64,000 nt of DNA. Origin: Endothia cerciana (lineage: Eukaryota; Ascomycota; Sordariomycetes; Diaporthales; Cryphonectriaceae). The position numbers and the translations under genes were made by a program. The DNA lies in assembly GCA_026119935.1 (NCBI GenBank), contig JALRMH010000001.1:186001-250000 (forward strand). The letters are read 5' to 3'. The notes beneath the pieces are model-generated. The model was given only the letters and a program-made list of their open reading frames with translations. It searched no databases and was not told where the DNA came from. Within the stretch, counting starts at the first letter, position 1, and each line of letters begins with the position of its first letter. This document shows, piece after piece, positions 10,138-21,903 of the stretch.

Positions 10138-12495
10138 AATGGTGATCTTTTATAGATTAGGCTTGATATCTGGTGGGTAGCGGGAAATAATCGGTCAAAT
10201 GGAGGGAATGGAGTAATATTATTTCTGATTTGTGGCCGCCTCAAAACATGAAATCTTGCTCTCATCGATCGCAAAGTCTTAGGTGATATCAACCTTGATG
10301 TTCTCAGGATTTTCAGTCCCCATGGGTAAGTTTGCTTCTTTGTTCCATCCTTCACCACACGTGTCAGATTCCCTCAATGTTGGGCACAATAGTTTATGTT
10401 AGTCTAATCGTCATGGTTCTCCGCCCCGTAAGAAGTTCAACCCAACATCAAAATCTCAGCATTTCCCGACTACCACTGGTTGACCACTTGCCACATGAGA
10501 ACGTAATCGTTGGTCTATAGGGTGACTTCCAAGCAAGACTAGACTATGTGTCTGCTGAAGCCATAACCAGGCATAGCCTTAGGCTATTCGTGCAGAAGCA
10601 CATGTGTTTTCGACTAATCCGTCAACGGAGCATAGATGACGCTGCTCCAAATGGGTGATCCCCCCCCCCCCCTGGTTACTGGGAATGACATGGGGTCTGT
10701 TCATCTCTGCCTCACACAGTGGAGATTTCCCCTGATGTAGTGAGAACTTGTGTTCTAGACCATAGAAAAGACCATTGAGCCGACATTCCTGCTACAGTGA
10801 GAGGCAATGAACCATAGAGAACGACCGTTTCCTCTCAGACAGGCTGTCTGTCAAGGCCAATAAGGCCTAGCTTGTCCCCGGATGTTTGCGTGAAGCACCA
10901 CAAGCGTCTCTTTCCGGCGGTATGTGAAATTACATTACGAAATAATGAGTGCTCCGTGGCGAAAGTTTCCACTGGTAGTTACAAGCATGGAGGGTGATCC
11001 TGGCCTAAATGCTCGTTCAGTTGAAGCCGCATGGAGACACCCAAGAGAGCATAGTCAAGATGGGGGCGTGACACTACAGTATGACAAGCCCATTCTCGAG
11101 GGACGGCTCTCTTCCTCTTCTTGAAACGACGAGACTTGAGTGGTATAGATATCCATGGAGGGTCAGGGAGAGAAAGAAGAAGGAGAAGGAGTTGGGACAA
11201 GGAGAGAGAAGACTCGAGTTGTCGGTTGGGTGACAGGGAATGGGGAGCGGTTGAGGGGATTGGCAAATGAGCACAATAGGTAGCCTGAATAGGGCACCAC
11301 GCTCTCCTACACCAAATATAACGCCGACCACAGCTACTAGCAATATACCAGTGACACAGTTTTCCGACGGTACTTGGCACCTGCTCCTGAGGTCCCCCAC
11401 CCCCTTGACAGACCGTAGATGCTTTTTATCCCTCTCTTCACTGCTTAGACCACGCTGAGCCTTTCTGAAAACTACGCTTCCCCTATAGAATTCGCTGCCA
11501 TCAGAAGTATCACATCATTCATATATATGGGGCCCATACGCAAGTATAGAAACATCAGAAACCTCTGGGCAAAGTCAAGAATGTGGAAAAGTAGATCTCA
11601 AGTTATGTAGGGTCATCATACTGGCACGCCTAGAGTGCCTGGGACGGCCAGCCAGTTGATCCTCATCAGGCACCACTGCAGAGTCTAGGTCCTTTACCCT
11701 CGACCAGGCTGCCTATAGCTCTCGGCACTTAATCCGCAACAACTAGCGCCAAGCTCTTATTACAGGCTGCACGTGTGCCGTTTGTCGATGGCAGTGGCTG
11801 GAGGTGATTCAGTCTTGGAAACAAAACAAGGCCCCAACGCTGTGGCATGACGGAAAATTTCTCCCCGAGGCATCATGAAAGGAAGAACATCCTGCCTTCT
11901 ATACTTCTTCAGCTTAGACTCGTCCCTGGAATCAGCGGAATATCGAGCCACATGGTCACCAGTTGTGAGGTAAGTAGAATGGGCAGTCACCCGGACAACA
12001 TCAGAGCCCATGATATATCACCACTTGTTAAACAACCAGTCTCTCTAATCATGTCTCTTGTCTTCTGTGGGCTGGAAGAGGTTCTATGCCAAACAAATTT
12101 GTTTGCCTCTCCACCAGCTCTAATGCATCTGTCTTGTCCAGCCCCCTCATCGCCACAACAACACCTCAGCAGCACCCTGTAAGTTTCCTCCCAGTGCATA
12201 CTGTAGAGCTGGGCTTGCACATCCTCCCCCATGACCGGCCTCAGATTGCTGAGTTCTACCACATTTAGTGCAAGCTCCGAGCCCCAGTAACAGAGTCCAA
12301 CAAGTATTGCCAAATCTATTGCCATGCTGGATCCCGCTGAGAGAGTAAGGTGTGTGAATAGTAAGTAGGAATTCGAAAAGGGTGGGGGGGGGGGGGTTCG
12401 TGAGAAAGTAGGACGACGACACCAGCAGCACACGGCAGGGGCAGATGAAGGAATCTGCTGGGAGCATCAAATGGCGATAGCTGCATGCTGGTGAT
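10138..12495. other. gene-poor stretch with two long homopolymers
   Basis: No supported gene. It holds a 13-base C run at 10660-10672 and a 13-base G run at 12384-12396. A weakly hydrophobic open frame on the minus strand near 12.0-12.3 kb was considered and not accepted. Confidence 0.5.
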
Positions 12496-14369
12496 TTACA
12501 ATGCCGAGAAAACGAACAGCTGCAGCAATATATTAGCAAGAAGACACTTGACACGCTTGACATGCTTGACGGAGATGTCACTCACATTGTTTGTAGCTGC
12601 GATTGCGATGCTGTCCTCGAAAGGATGCCAGCTCATGTGCAGAATCTTCTTGTTGAAATCAATCTGATCGGCGTCGGTCTCCTTGCGCATTCTCTGTGCG
12701 CCTGCAGGGCTGCCAGACCGAGACCCGTTCTTCTTGCCGCCATTGGCGGTAGGACTTGTTGAAGTGTTGATCGGTGTCGGCACGCCAACTTTCTTGGCCT
12801 TGAAGGCTGACTTGTCTGCTTGCAACACAACCTCAACCTCCTTCTCCGGGTCGGACGGATAGATCATGAAGTTGTTGTTGTAGCTACCAGTCATGACGTT
12901 CTTCGCATCGCCAGAAAAGACAACCTCAAATTTGTCGAAAATGCTGTCGTTCTCGTATGTGTCGCAGAGTCGGGGCCGGAGATGCTCGTGGATCGGGATC
13001 GTCTTCACCGGTTGCCTTTCCATGTTGACGTCCCAGATCTTCACCGTCAAGTAGTCTCTGGAGAGGATGTATCTGCCATCATACGAAAACCTCACATCCG
13101 AGATCGACGAGATGATCTCTGAGAAGAAGGATCTCGCCGACGGGTCCTCCTCTTGCTCGAACACTGTGACGCAGATGTTAGCCTTGCGACTAGGCCCAGG
13201 AGGATCCTCGTAAAGCTATGGGGGTTGGGGGTTGGGGGGAGGGGGGGGGCGGGGTGTTCTCACGCTTGGCATGTTGGTCGCAAAGTGCGCTCTCGCGCAT
13301 GTCTGCCAGCTTGATCGTGCCTTTGGAGCTCGCGTACATGAACCAGTTGCAGCTCATGGGGTGGAATTCGGCAGCCGTGATGACCTCTGTAAGCTCTTCC
13401 ATATTTGCGGGCTTGATGTCCACAATATTGAAACTCTGGTCCTGGATGTTGAGGTTCCACAGATTTATGCGGAGATCATCGCTGCTGATAAAAGTCTCTC
13501 CGTCGCTGTTGACAGATATGCTGTTGATGTGATAGGCATGGGCGTTCGCGTACGTCTTCCGGGGGACGGCTGCGACGACCGTGTCGTGATGTGTCAGACG
13601 AGGTAGCTTAAGATCACCCGCACTCTTGATAGCACTGGGCAGCGCCCGCGGTGCGCCGCCGCCGCCTGCAATACCGGCCGGCGTGGCCTCGCTTGATAGG
13701 TTGTTCTCAGCCACCACCTTCAGGGACTTCTCGAAGACCTTCCATAGCTTGATGGTCTTGTCGTTGGTAGACAGGAGGTAGTGGGAAGCATTCTGCCGGC
13801 GGCACCACTTGATCTTGTTGATCTTTTCTTCGATCTCGAGAGACTTGAGGTAGTCGAATTCGGGTTCGTGGGACTGGAACTCGGTGTGGAACTTGTACTC
13901 GCAGGTTTTTTTCTGTTGCTCCGGTCAGACACCGCCGGCAGCGCATCGCGTCGGCGACCAGCTAGAAGGACCACTCACAGTCTCATTACGCTCGAAGAGG
14001 ACGACCCGACCACCCTTGTCGCCAGTCGCCAGGTAGTTCCCCGTGTGATCGAATTCAACGGTCGATATGATGTCGGCTGAGGCTTTCAAGTCAGCAAGGC
14101 CTGTCCTGGCAGTCCGCGTCGATACCGAATGTCAACCTAGCACCGTACCTTCCGTAATGTCCTCCACATCGCCCTTGTCCCCGAAGCACCTGGTCGTGTG
14201 TCAGCTACGGCCGTGAGGTTGTTTATGCGCAATCCCAACGTTCTAGCAGTGACAGGCCGAGTGCACCATCGCCTGTGTCAAACTGTATAGACGGCAGACG
14301 GGGGAGATATGCGGGGAGGACGTACTGTGTGAACTTCCATGTTGGCGAGCCAGGTTCTGAGTCTACCAT
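12496..14369 (-). CDS. CDC55: protein phosphatase 2A regulatory subunit B (CDC55)
   Basis: This WD40 beta-propeller B/PR55 subunit targets the PP2A catalytic and scaffold subunits in mitotic exit, morphogenesis and stress responses. Six exons join in phase to 479 residues: 14326-14369, 14149-14189, 13979-14082, 13264-13912, 12586-13163 and 12496-12519. Landmarks are CFGDKGDVEDITEA near the N-terminus, the WD repeats GNYLATGDKGGRVVLFER and INLWNL, the signature EFQSHEPEFDYLKSLEIEEK, SARSFFSEIISSISDVRFS and the invariant end ATNNLFVFSAL. The tail LFVFSAL is encoded by a separate 24-nt last exon after a CTAAT branch point and GCAG acceptor. A low-complexity Ser/Thr/Gly insert before the last WD repeat is common in filamentous fungi. 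Identification is secure. Confidence 0.97.
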
Positions 14370-15547
14370 GGTTGCGATTGTCGTGGGTGTAGGTGAAGGA
14401 TGGCCTTCACGCTACAGTGGGTGGCCGAACGGAACGATGTATTTTGGCAGCACGAGACTGGTCCAGTCGGTTCGGTGGGGAGATCTCTCGTCGGCGGGTA
14501 GGTCGAGGGGATTACGGGACCGGTATGCTGATCAAGAGACGTAGGAGGGCAAGGATGGACCGAACAGCGATGTAGCTGTAGTTGTGGTGGGAGCGGGATA
14601 GGAAGCTAAGACAGAAGTAAGTTGTTAGATGGGAAGCGCAGTTGAGCCTCGCATCCACGCCGGGAAGACGGGGTTGGGGCGAGGTGAGGTGGTAGCGCCT
14701 GGTTGTGGAGGAGCGACAGACAAGCTCGCGCTGCTAGGTTTGGCTGCCGCGGCACAGAATGGGCCTACTACAAAGGCCACAGGCAAAGGCAAGGGATCCA
14801 GCTGGTCAGGCTGGTCTGACCGAGTTGAGCAACGAAGCAAGGAGGCGAGGCGAGGCGAGGTGAGGGGTGCAGGCGGGAGTGGATGCTGTCCTGCTCCACG
14901 CGACACCGCCTTCCTCTGGCTGTGGTAGCTTGAGCGTTGATGAGGTGTTGAGGTCTGTGAGGTCACGCAGCAGAAGGAGCGGCGACCGATGACAGGGCGG
15001 AGTTTTGGGTTTGGAGCACAGGACTTCAGAAACTCAGTGGACTTGGTCGCACTCACCACGACGGGGAGACAGCTCCAGCACACTGCAGGTCCGGGTGGAT
15101 GCCTTCAGAGCGGTTTGGAAGTGTTGTCGAGATGGGCTGTGGTGATGGCGAGTGGTGCGGGGTATGATGTCGTTGAGAAATAATCCTCGTGAGGTTGCAG
15201 GTTGGCAAGATGAGGTCAGGTCAGGTAAGGTAGAAAACGGCGAGGCTCCAGCTTTGACCTCAGCACTGGGGGGTGGGCTTAACTGGACCGCAACACGGCA
15301 GAGCACAGCTTGGGCAGATCTCGCCGGGGCACCAGGTCGACCTTGGTGCTGCCCAAGTCCTGCTGGCAAAACGGGGCTAGTGATGTCCGACGTGGAATGT
15401 GGGGTCCGCCTGAGTCCTTCCGGAAGTCCTCCCACCCTGAAAGCTTTAAGTATCTTGGGCGTAGACCTTCCATATCCAAGCCTTCTCCTTTGATCCTTTT
15501 GTCTTTGTTTTCGTGTCATTATCTCTACAGGTAAATCTACGAGGCTC
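14370..15547. other. CDC55 upstream region
   Basis: No gene is accepted here. Both strands are open in GC-rich pieces without domains. It probably holds the CDC55 promoter and 5' untranslated region. Confidence 0.45.
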
Positions 15548-16075
15548 TCACTCTCCATAAGTCATGATCCATCCTTGTTTTGTCAACGCCCCAGCATCCT
15601 GGGCTGGTCGCTGTCTATGACATGGCTGCTGGCATCGGTGTCTTGGGGTTACATTAGGGTCTTTCCATGGGACCCGGTCCTGACAGGTGGTACTCCGTAT
15701 TTTGTGCATCTGGAAACTGAACCTTGGGTGTTCTATTATGATTTCACCCTTCAACCTTACCAGGTACATCTGGCTGCTCATGAATGCTACTCCAATATCA
15801 GGCATTTGAAGGGTCATCTCGGACTTTGCGTCATCAGTCCAGTAGGTTCTCACCCGTCTGAACTGCAATCGCATATTGGACTCCTCCAGGCCAGCGCCAA
15901 CAGCGATCTGAAGCCAGGGAGGAGCTAGCGGGATCTTCTCCAGCCCTGCTACAAAATCTTGAGCGGGATTGGCATCCACCCATCCTCGCGGATGAAACCA
16001 GTTCTGATCCTTCACACAAGAAACCATGAGAGTGCACCCTACCCCACGCTGCGAGGGCCGTTGATCCGATATCAA
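15548..16075 (-). CDS. uncharacterised open frame, possibly part of a multi-exon gene
   Basis: An open frame of 175 codons contains a stretch that reads like a folded domain: WFHPRGWVDANPAQDF, then IPLAPPWLQIAVGAG, then RTYWTDDAKSEMTLQMPD. The order of an aromatic start, an F/P-rich strand with PP, and a strand-like end weakly recalls H-type lectin domains. That resemblance is an impression, not an assignment. Potential donors (GTGAGA near 15860, GTAAGG near 15760) mean the true gene may be spliced and its ends may differ. It lies head to head with the gene at 16077 with almost no spacer, which argues that one of the two models is shortened or that this is a remnant. The C-terminal 60 residues look noncoding. 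Confidence 0.3.
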   Translation of the reverse strand: MISDQRPSQRGVGCTLMVSCVKDQNWFHPRGWVDANPAQDFVAGLEKIPLAPPWLQIAVGAGLEESNMRLQFRRVRTYWTDDAKSEMTLQMPDIGVAFMSSQMYLVRLKGEIIIEHPRFSFQMHKIRSTTCQDRVPWKDPNVTPRHRCQQPCHRQRPAQDAGALTKQGWIMTYGE

Positions 16076-16076
16076 A

Positions 16077-17072
16077 ATGGGGTCTGAGCCAGGGCGCTCT
16101 GGTGCGCAAGACGCATCCGCTTCTCAGCAAGACAGCACGAACGCCAAAGGCAAAGGCGTGGCGAGAGATGAAAGTGTTGAGGAGGCTCCGAGACAGGCAG
16201 ATGGCGACTCATTCGTGTCACGCCTGGGGAGATCTGCAGCCGGACTATCGAGGAGTGTTTTACAAAGCACACCGACAGCGGGCGACTTGGTGGGTGTTGC
16301 TTCCTCGGGCAAGCCTGGAGCACCATCATCAGCCAGGGAAGCCCATCTTCCGGCGGAGGGCGCATCCTCAGCTCGCGCTTCGACCTCCAGCGGCGCCTTT
16401 CGTCCGGGACACGCCGATACCCATGTTGCCGCTGAGGAAGCGGCCTTTTCCGATTTCCTGGACAGCACGAGTGTGTTGGTCCCGACGGAGCCAGTCGGAT
16501 TGGATAACGTATGGGAAACTGCAGGTGCTGAAGCCTCGCAACACCCCGGCTATGGAACATCACGAGGTGCTACTACCTCTTCGGTGGCCCAACAGCAGGA
16601 ACGAGATGGCGTCGAAGTCGTCCATCTGCTATCGCAGGTGGACGAGGAGATTCCAGAATACGAGGGACAGACGAGGCTCACCGAGACGGAGCTGAAGAAA
16701 CTGCGCCAAGCACTCTTTGGAGACGGGTCATCAGCCCAGATCTCGGCCTGTGACTGGAATAACATGCTCAACTTCGTCCCGGAGTTCTTGCGCCGTCCGG
16801 ACGGCAGCCCTGGCGGAGTCGGCGCTGCTGAAGACAGCTTCATGAACCTGGGCGTCACGGATCCGGCCGAGGCGGGCCAGCTGTGGCTTGAGGATTGGAA
16901 TCGAGTGCTCACAGGCTACACGGACGAGGTCTGGGGGGATCTAGGCGACATGGTCCAAGAGGCCCGGACGGAGCTTCAACAGATCAGGGACACCCAAGCC
17001 GGCCAGAGGACAGATCCGACGGCGCTACGGCGACTTCAATCAACACTCAGACATGTGCGAGCTAGGTTATAG
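16077..17072 (+). CDS. uncharacterised intronless protein
   Basis: A single exon encodes 331 residues; the start has a good context (AAAATGGGG). Residues 1 to about 125 are disordered and rich in Ser, Ala and Gly. A region from about 125 to 150 (FSDFLDSTSVLVPTEP) and a C-terminal part from about 180 to the end are more ordered and acidic. The latter includes LTETELKKLRQALFG, a WNNMLNFVPEFLRR segment and the helical LWLEDWNRVLTGYTDEVWGD, ending in an Arg-rich helix. There is no signal peptide, membrane segment or known catalytic motif. Codon choice and length make it a real gene. I do not recognise the family and propose no function. Confidence 0.8.
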   Translation: MGSEPGRSGAQDASASQQDSTNAKGKGVARDESVEEAPRQADGDSFVSRLGRSAAGLSRSVLQSTPTAGDLVGVASSGKPGAPSSAREAHLPAEGASSARASTSSGAFRPGHADTHVAAEEAAFSDFLDSTSVLVPTEPVGLDNVWETAGAEASQHPGYGTSRGATTSSVAQQQERDGVEVVHLLSQVDEEIPEYEGQTRLTETELKKLRQALFGDGSSAQISACDWNNMLNFVPEFLRRPDGSPGGVGAAEDSFMNLGVTDPAEAGQLWLEDWNRVLTGYTDEVWGDLGDMVQEARTELQQIRDTQAGQRTDPTALRRLQSTLRHVRARL

Positions 17073-17976
17073 ACCGGGCGGGAGCGCGTTCCCAATCATG
17101 TAGATGGTCAGGCCTCATCGAGTATCGGTGCCCGAACGGAACATGGCCTGTGACGACCTCATGGTACTGTACTGGGTGGCACTGCCGCATATCCTAATCT
17201 AGATTTCATTGGCATCGAACATGTACAATGCGCCTGATAATTCCCAAGTGCCCGGTCTAATGGTGCGCCTTGCTCCGGTGGCACCCACCCCGCCAAGACA
17301 TCCTTGTCTATCCGATATCTGGACGGAGGTGGATCGCGGGGTTGGCAGTTCAGGGTCGCAAGTTGCTGTGCCGACTGATGACATCACGCAAACACAGCCG
17401 TGCGCTCGCCTGCGAGGGTCTTACCACAGAACTGCCATCCAAGTATTGCTGGACATCTTCAGCCGCCGTCAAGGGCGGGCTCGACCCCGCTTATACATCA
17501 GAGGGAGGTGGCTCCAGGTGCAGGGCTGCAATTTTCATCAAGCCTGTTTCCATTGAACATGGGTGCTATCAGGCACATGCATTGTCACCGGATCCTGTGA
17601 GCTAGGTCTTCCTTGGCCCGCATATTGGAGGCGCTGTTGAGGTTCAACCAGCCACCTTATTCGACAATGACTGCAACCCAGCCAACCCTCGTACTTGGGT
17701 GATCTCACGGCCAGCTGAACTTTCCAGCTGTTGCTGGACATGTTTCTTCACATTCATCCGACCTTCATCAACTGCGCTGCCATCATCCCCTCTCGCGCAT
17801 AATCCCAATCGCCAAACGCCTCAGACGGGCTCGCCCAATAGCCACCTCTGTCTGGCCCACGATTGATCGAGGCAACCTCCAGGCTCTCCAAGCTCAAAGG
17901 ATCAAGCCCCGACATTCTCACCTCCCTTCATCCTTCGTTCACCTGCCGCCCGACGACAGCCACAGAAGGAAGAAAA
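17073..17976. other. intergenic region upstream of a GPI-type gene
   Basis: No gene is seen. The last 200 bases are pyrimidine-rich, as is usual in promoters and leaders of highly expressed fungal genes. The open frame continues 38 codons upstream of the chosen start of the next gene but does not look like protein. Confidence 0.45.
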
Positions 17977-18732
17977 ATGAGACGAAGGCATCTCCTCCCT
18001 GCGCCTCTGCTTGGCCTCACCCTCCTCCTCCCCTCGGTCCTCGCCGGCACACAAACACAACTCTTCCACGCCGCCGAAACAGCAACACCCGTCCGCCGCT
18101 ATCACGCCGCAACGCCCGCAGAAGCCCTCTTTGCGAGAGCGACAGACGGCTGCATCTCGGGGACCTACTCGTGCGCCTCGGAGGGCTCTGCCTTCAGCGG
18201 GATCTGCTGCGCCTCCGGCCAGGCCTGCACGCTCGACGCCTCGAGCTCGCCCGCGTGCTGCCCGTCAGGAGACGTCTGCACGGGCATTGCGCCGTCCTCC
18301 TACAAAGCGCCCAGCATAACCTCCGCAAGCTACGTGCAGAACGGCTACTTCTCCTTCCCGTACGTCGCGACGAGCTTCAGCAACGCGGCGGCGTGCTCGA
18401 GTGCGGTCTCGGCCTGCAGCAAGAACTATGCCGCGTGCACGGCCGATTTGGAAGGGAGCGGCGGCGGAGGCGTGACTGTTGTTGTGGGCGGGAGCACGAC
18501 GGTCGGAGGGGGCGGGGCCGCGACTTATCCGACCGCGACCGCCACAAGCGTCTGCAGCAGTTTGAGCAGGGTGGCGTGCTTCGGGATCCAGAGCTCATAC
18601 TGCACGGCGGGCGCAACGGCAGGCTTCAGCATCGGCAGCGCAAATGCCGCCGCGAGGCCCACGGGCATGCCGTGCGTCGGTATCGTGGCCGGGGTCGCTG
18701 CTGGTGTCGGGTTTGGTATGGTGGGCATATGA
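17977..18732 (+). CDS. cysteine-rich GPI-anchored-type surface protein
   Basis: The intronless gene encodes 251 residues. The methionine at 17977 is chosen because it directly precedes a signal peptide (MRRRHLLPAPLLGLTLLLPS); upstream residues lack that character. The mature protein begins with a Cys-rich module (GCISGTYSCASE, GICCASGQACTL, PACCPSGDVCTG). A second Cys-containing region follows (AACSSAVSACSKNYAACTAD), then a Gly/Val/Thr-rich linker and two more cysteines. The last 20 residues are hydrophobic (CVGIVAGVAAGVGFGMVGI) after a small-residue stretch, which fits a GPI-attachment signal. The likely location is plasma membrane or cell wall. Similar proteins are widespread in ascomycetes without a known activity. 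Confidence 0.8.
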   Translation: MRRRHLLPAPLLGLTLLLPSVLAGTQTQLFHAAETATPVRRYHAATPAEALFARATDGCISGTYSCASEGSAFSGICCASGQACTLDASSSPACCPSGDVCTGIAPSSYKAPSITSASYVQNGYFSFPYVATSFSNAAACSSAVSACSKNYAACTADLEGSGGGGVTVVVGGSTTVGGGGAATYPTATATSVCSSLSRVACFGIQSSYCTAGATAGFSIGSANAAARPTGMPCVGIVAGVAAGVGFGMVGI

Positions 18733-19631
18733 CGGCCGCCGCCGTAGAGTGCGACTCTGAGACGGGGCGGACAGGGAATGAAAGGGCCAGAACGGCATGA
18801 CTTAATGAGATTACGACTTTTGTAATATGCTATACTACACCTGGCTGGATATAGGCGGCAGTTGCGGAGTCGCAGCTTTATCTCATTCGACAGAAGCCCG
18901 TCGAAAACAGGAGGCATACTGGCGGCAATTCCGAATCATGATCGGAAGTGGTATCTGTACATACCGTGGATTGCAAGCCCAATCTGAGTTCTTCCGTCAC
19001 AGACGCCAATTAGCATATGAAGAGACTCCTTAGGTTTACTCCCGGTATACCATTGTTTTCAAACCTGATGCTCAACCCCAAGTTCCAAAATCCTCGGCCC
19101 TCGAGTCCAGAAACATCAATCAGGTTCGAAACCCGTCTACTCGGCAAAGATATCCTTTCGGTTCGCCCTCAAAGCCCCTACGAGCACGAAATACCCTTCC
19201 CAGCCATGTGCAGCCGCCCGAGATGTATGTTCACCTGCTCGAGGCACGCGAGCAGCCGAGGTGCGTGCGCCTCCCGGGTAAAGCCGCCAGAGCCAACTGA
19301 TCTATCGCATCCGTCTGAGGAGCGACACGGGGGGGGGGGGGGTGTTTCTGGTTAGCAGATCTGAGGAAGCGTCGACGTCGTCGTTATCGACTGAGCTTGT
19401 TCACGTCGTCATCCACTCCGGACGACTAGCCGATGACCCTGAGGAATCTGCGGTTTGTCATTATACCCCATCATTTTATTTGATACCCTAGTGATAACGT
19501 GTCACTCCAACTTCACGGTGAGACCTACACGTGACACACCTTTGTCCCTCATGGCGTGTCCATAATCCATTACCTCGCCATGGGTGCCTGGAGCCGCCCA
19601 TTGCGGAGAGCGCTCATCTCTCGACCAGCGT
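18733..19631. other. intergenic region
   Basis: It lies between converging genes and should hold both 3' untranslated regions. A 14-base G run is at 19329-19342. No gene is seen. Confidence 0.5.
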
Positions 19632-21903
19632 CTAGTCTTCCGCCGACCCTCTCCCCTTGCTGTCGTTGTCGTCTCCTCCTCCTCCGTTCAGGCCCCGGGC
19701 GGGCCCAACAGGGCCTTTCCTCCTAAACACGCCGCTGGCCTTCAGCATGCCTCTCCCCATCCACCTCTGGAAGTTGGTCACCTTCTCGTCCAGGATGTCG
19801 CTGACCACCATCAGCAGCTTGGAGAAGAAGAAGAGGCTCAGGAAGGACATGGTCGCGATCACCGCGAAGCAGATCCAGTACGTCGCGCCCGTGTAGTTGT
19901 TGGTCAGGTCGGGGATCTGCACGGAGAAGTAGCTCGTCATGAAGCTGATGGGCAGGAAGAACACGGACAGCTTGGCGAGCAGCGACGCGCTCCTGTTCAG
20001 CTCGCTGGTGGCCCGCGAGTCCTTCTGGCTCATGAGGTTGAAGTACGTGTCGCTCAGCGAGGCCTTCTCGGCGAGGTACTCGTCGATCGTGTCGAGCATG
20101 AGCAGGCGCATGCGGATGCTGAGCCGGTCGAAGCGGTCGAAGGCCTTCTGGCTCAGCTTGACGCCCCGTGCCGGCCCGCCGGCGCTGCCCGCCAGGAGGC
20201 TCGTCGTCGAGGAGACCAGCACGGAGAAGTCCTTCTCGTCGCTGGCGGTGTCGGTCCCGAGGGCCATGATGCCCTTGATGAGATTCTCGTAGCTCTCGAA
20301 GAGGTGTTTGAGTTGGCGCAGGTCCTTGCTCCTGGCGTAGAGGAGCTTGATGATATCGGAACTGTCCTTGTCCTTGTTTTTCCTGTCCTGGTGGGCGTCA
20401 GTTTGAAAGCTCGCAAGAGGACGATCAGGGGGTTGGGGGTACTTACCGTGATGTGGAGCACATCGTGGGTCTGAAAGGAATGTCGTCAGTTGCTCGTGTC
20501 CTAAAGGGCTGCTCGCCCGGGTAGCAGACTCACCACTTTAAATAGGACACGACTAGATTCTGACAGGATGGACGTGGCTGCCGTATAGTCCTCGAAGAGA
20601 TAGTAAAACAAATTTGCCGAGGCATCGACGGTCAGAGACGACTCCAGGTATGTCGTTCTGGCTGACGGGAGGGGACCGCCGTGGCCCTGATGTGTATGTA
20701 GCAGGTCGGACCTGACACCCTTCCTAGAGGACACCCTTCTTTTATATTCACTCATGCCCGGCTTTGACAGTTGATGCAGAAGATCTCTCGTGTTCTTCCG
20801 CATGTTGGCTAGCTCTGTCGCCCTTTGCTGCGCTGTGTCGTTTTCCTTATTCAATTCATAGTTGGGATCCTCGTGAATCGATATCACAGTGCCTGCATTG
20901 GATCAATCATCACATACTCCCGGAGGCACAGAACAGGGAAGGGCTGGCTCACCCTCATTCGTCAGAATGTACCAGGCCCAATGCTTTGGTGGCACAAAGG
21001 TTTCAGAATTGTTGTAGGTATCATCAGGCGCACTTGACTCCTCTTCCGGCCTCGGGCGGTGGTGGAGCCAGTTTGCCCCTATGCAGATGACTGAGACGGG
21101 GTTAGGTTTCTCCTGCCTCACCAGGGAGAGGCGGGGAAGGGGAGGGGAGGGCCTCAAGGTCAGTTCAGCTTACAGCTAGGGCCATGATCGATGGTGGTGT
21201 AGTTGTACTGGGTCTGGAGCAGCCTGTACATGTCAAGATCCTCCTCATGCAGCGCCCTGTCGTCGTCCCGCAGGGCAGCAGCACGCATCCCCGCGTCTCG
21301 ATCGCGGTTCAGGCCCTTCTCCGGGTCTGCCGTCCTGTGGAACGTCGGCCGCAGCCTGGGCCTGGGGATGTTGATGTCTGCCGCCCTCAACGACGCGTGA
21401 GCCGGCCTCCTGGCCGGGCTCTGGACGGCCAGGCTCTGGGCGACCTGCTGCCTCGCCCCGTCCCAGCCTGTGATGGTCTCCTGCAGCCGCGTGGAGAATT
21501 TGTACTTGGCAGCGATTGCATCCACGATCTTCCGGTTCTTCCCAGGGGACCAGATATTGCTGGCGGTTGTTGGTCAGAGGGGTGCTTCTGTAAGGGATGG
21601 CGGAAGGTGTCTGTGAGCTCACATCCACGTGACCTTGTCATCCTTCCTCTCCGCCTGTACCTGGAGGAGGGCCTTCACCTGCCGCTCCTTGAGGTCCGTG
21701 GCGATCTCCGCCTTCTCGAGCCCGAAGCGGACGGCGAAGTTGTCAGTCTCCGCGCTGATGGCCTCCTCCAAGTAGTGACCGTATGTCTCTGGGTTGTCAA
21801 AGTCGTGAAACTGAGCGAACAGCTCGGACAGGATCTCCTTCGCATTCTTGGGATCATCCTGTGAGCCCGGCATCACGGACGCGGAGTGCTCCGGGGTGGC
21901 CAT
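19632..21903 (-). CDS. CorA-like membrane protein lacking the GMN motif
   Basis: Six exons join in phase to 647 residues: 21623-21903, 21174-21559, 20953-21090, 20534-20892, 20447-20470 and 19632-20387. The N-terminal 500 residues are soluble and helical, with ICIGANWLH and PPKHWAWYILTNEG as ordered landmarks. The C-terminus has a long helix (DRLSIRMRLLMLDTIDEYL) and two adjacent membrane segments (SVFFLPISFMTSYF and YWICFAVIATMSFLSLFFF). That is the architecture of CorA/ALR-type magnesium channels. However, the loop-forming GMN signature after the first membrane helix is replaced by YFSVQ, so magnesium transport should not be assumed. Exon five is only 24 nt (THDVLHIT). Such divergent CorA-like proteins are common in filamentous ascomycetes and uncharacterised as far as I know. 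Confidence 0.85.

Noticed and set aside
12000..12325. Minus-strand open frame starting MAIDLAILVGLCYWGSELAL, resembling a secreted protein
   Set aside because: The hydrophobic start is weak, the cysteine pattern is irregular, and no exon structure or homology supports it.
19584..20474. 296-codon plus-strand frame rich in Arg, Glu and His
   Set aside because: Antisense shadow of the CorA-like gene.
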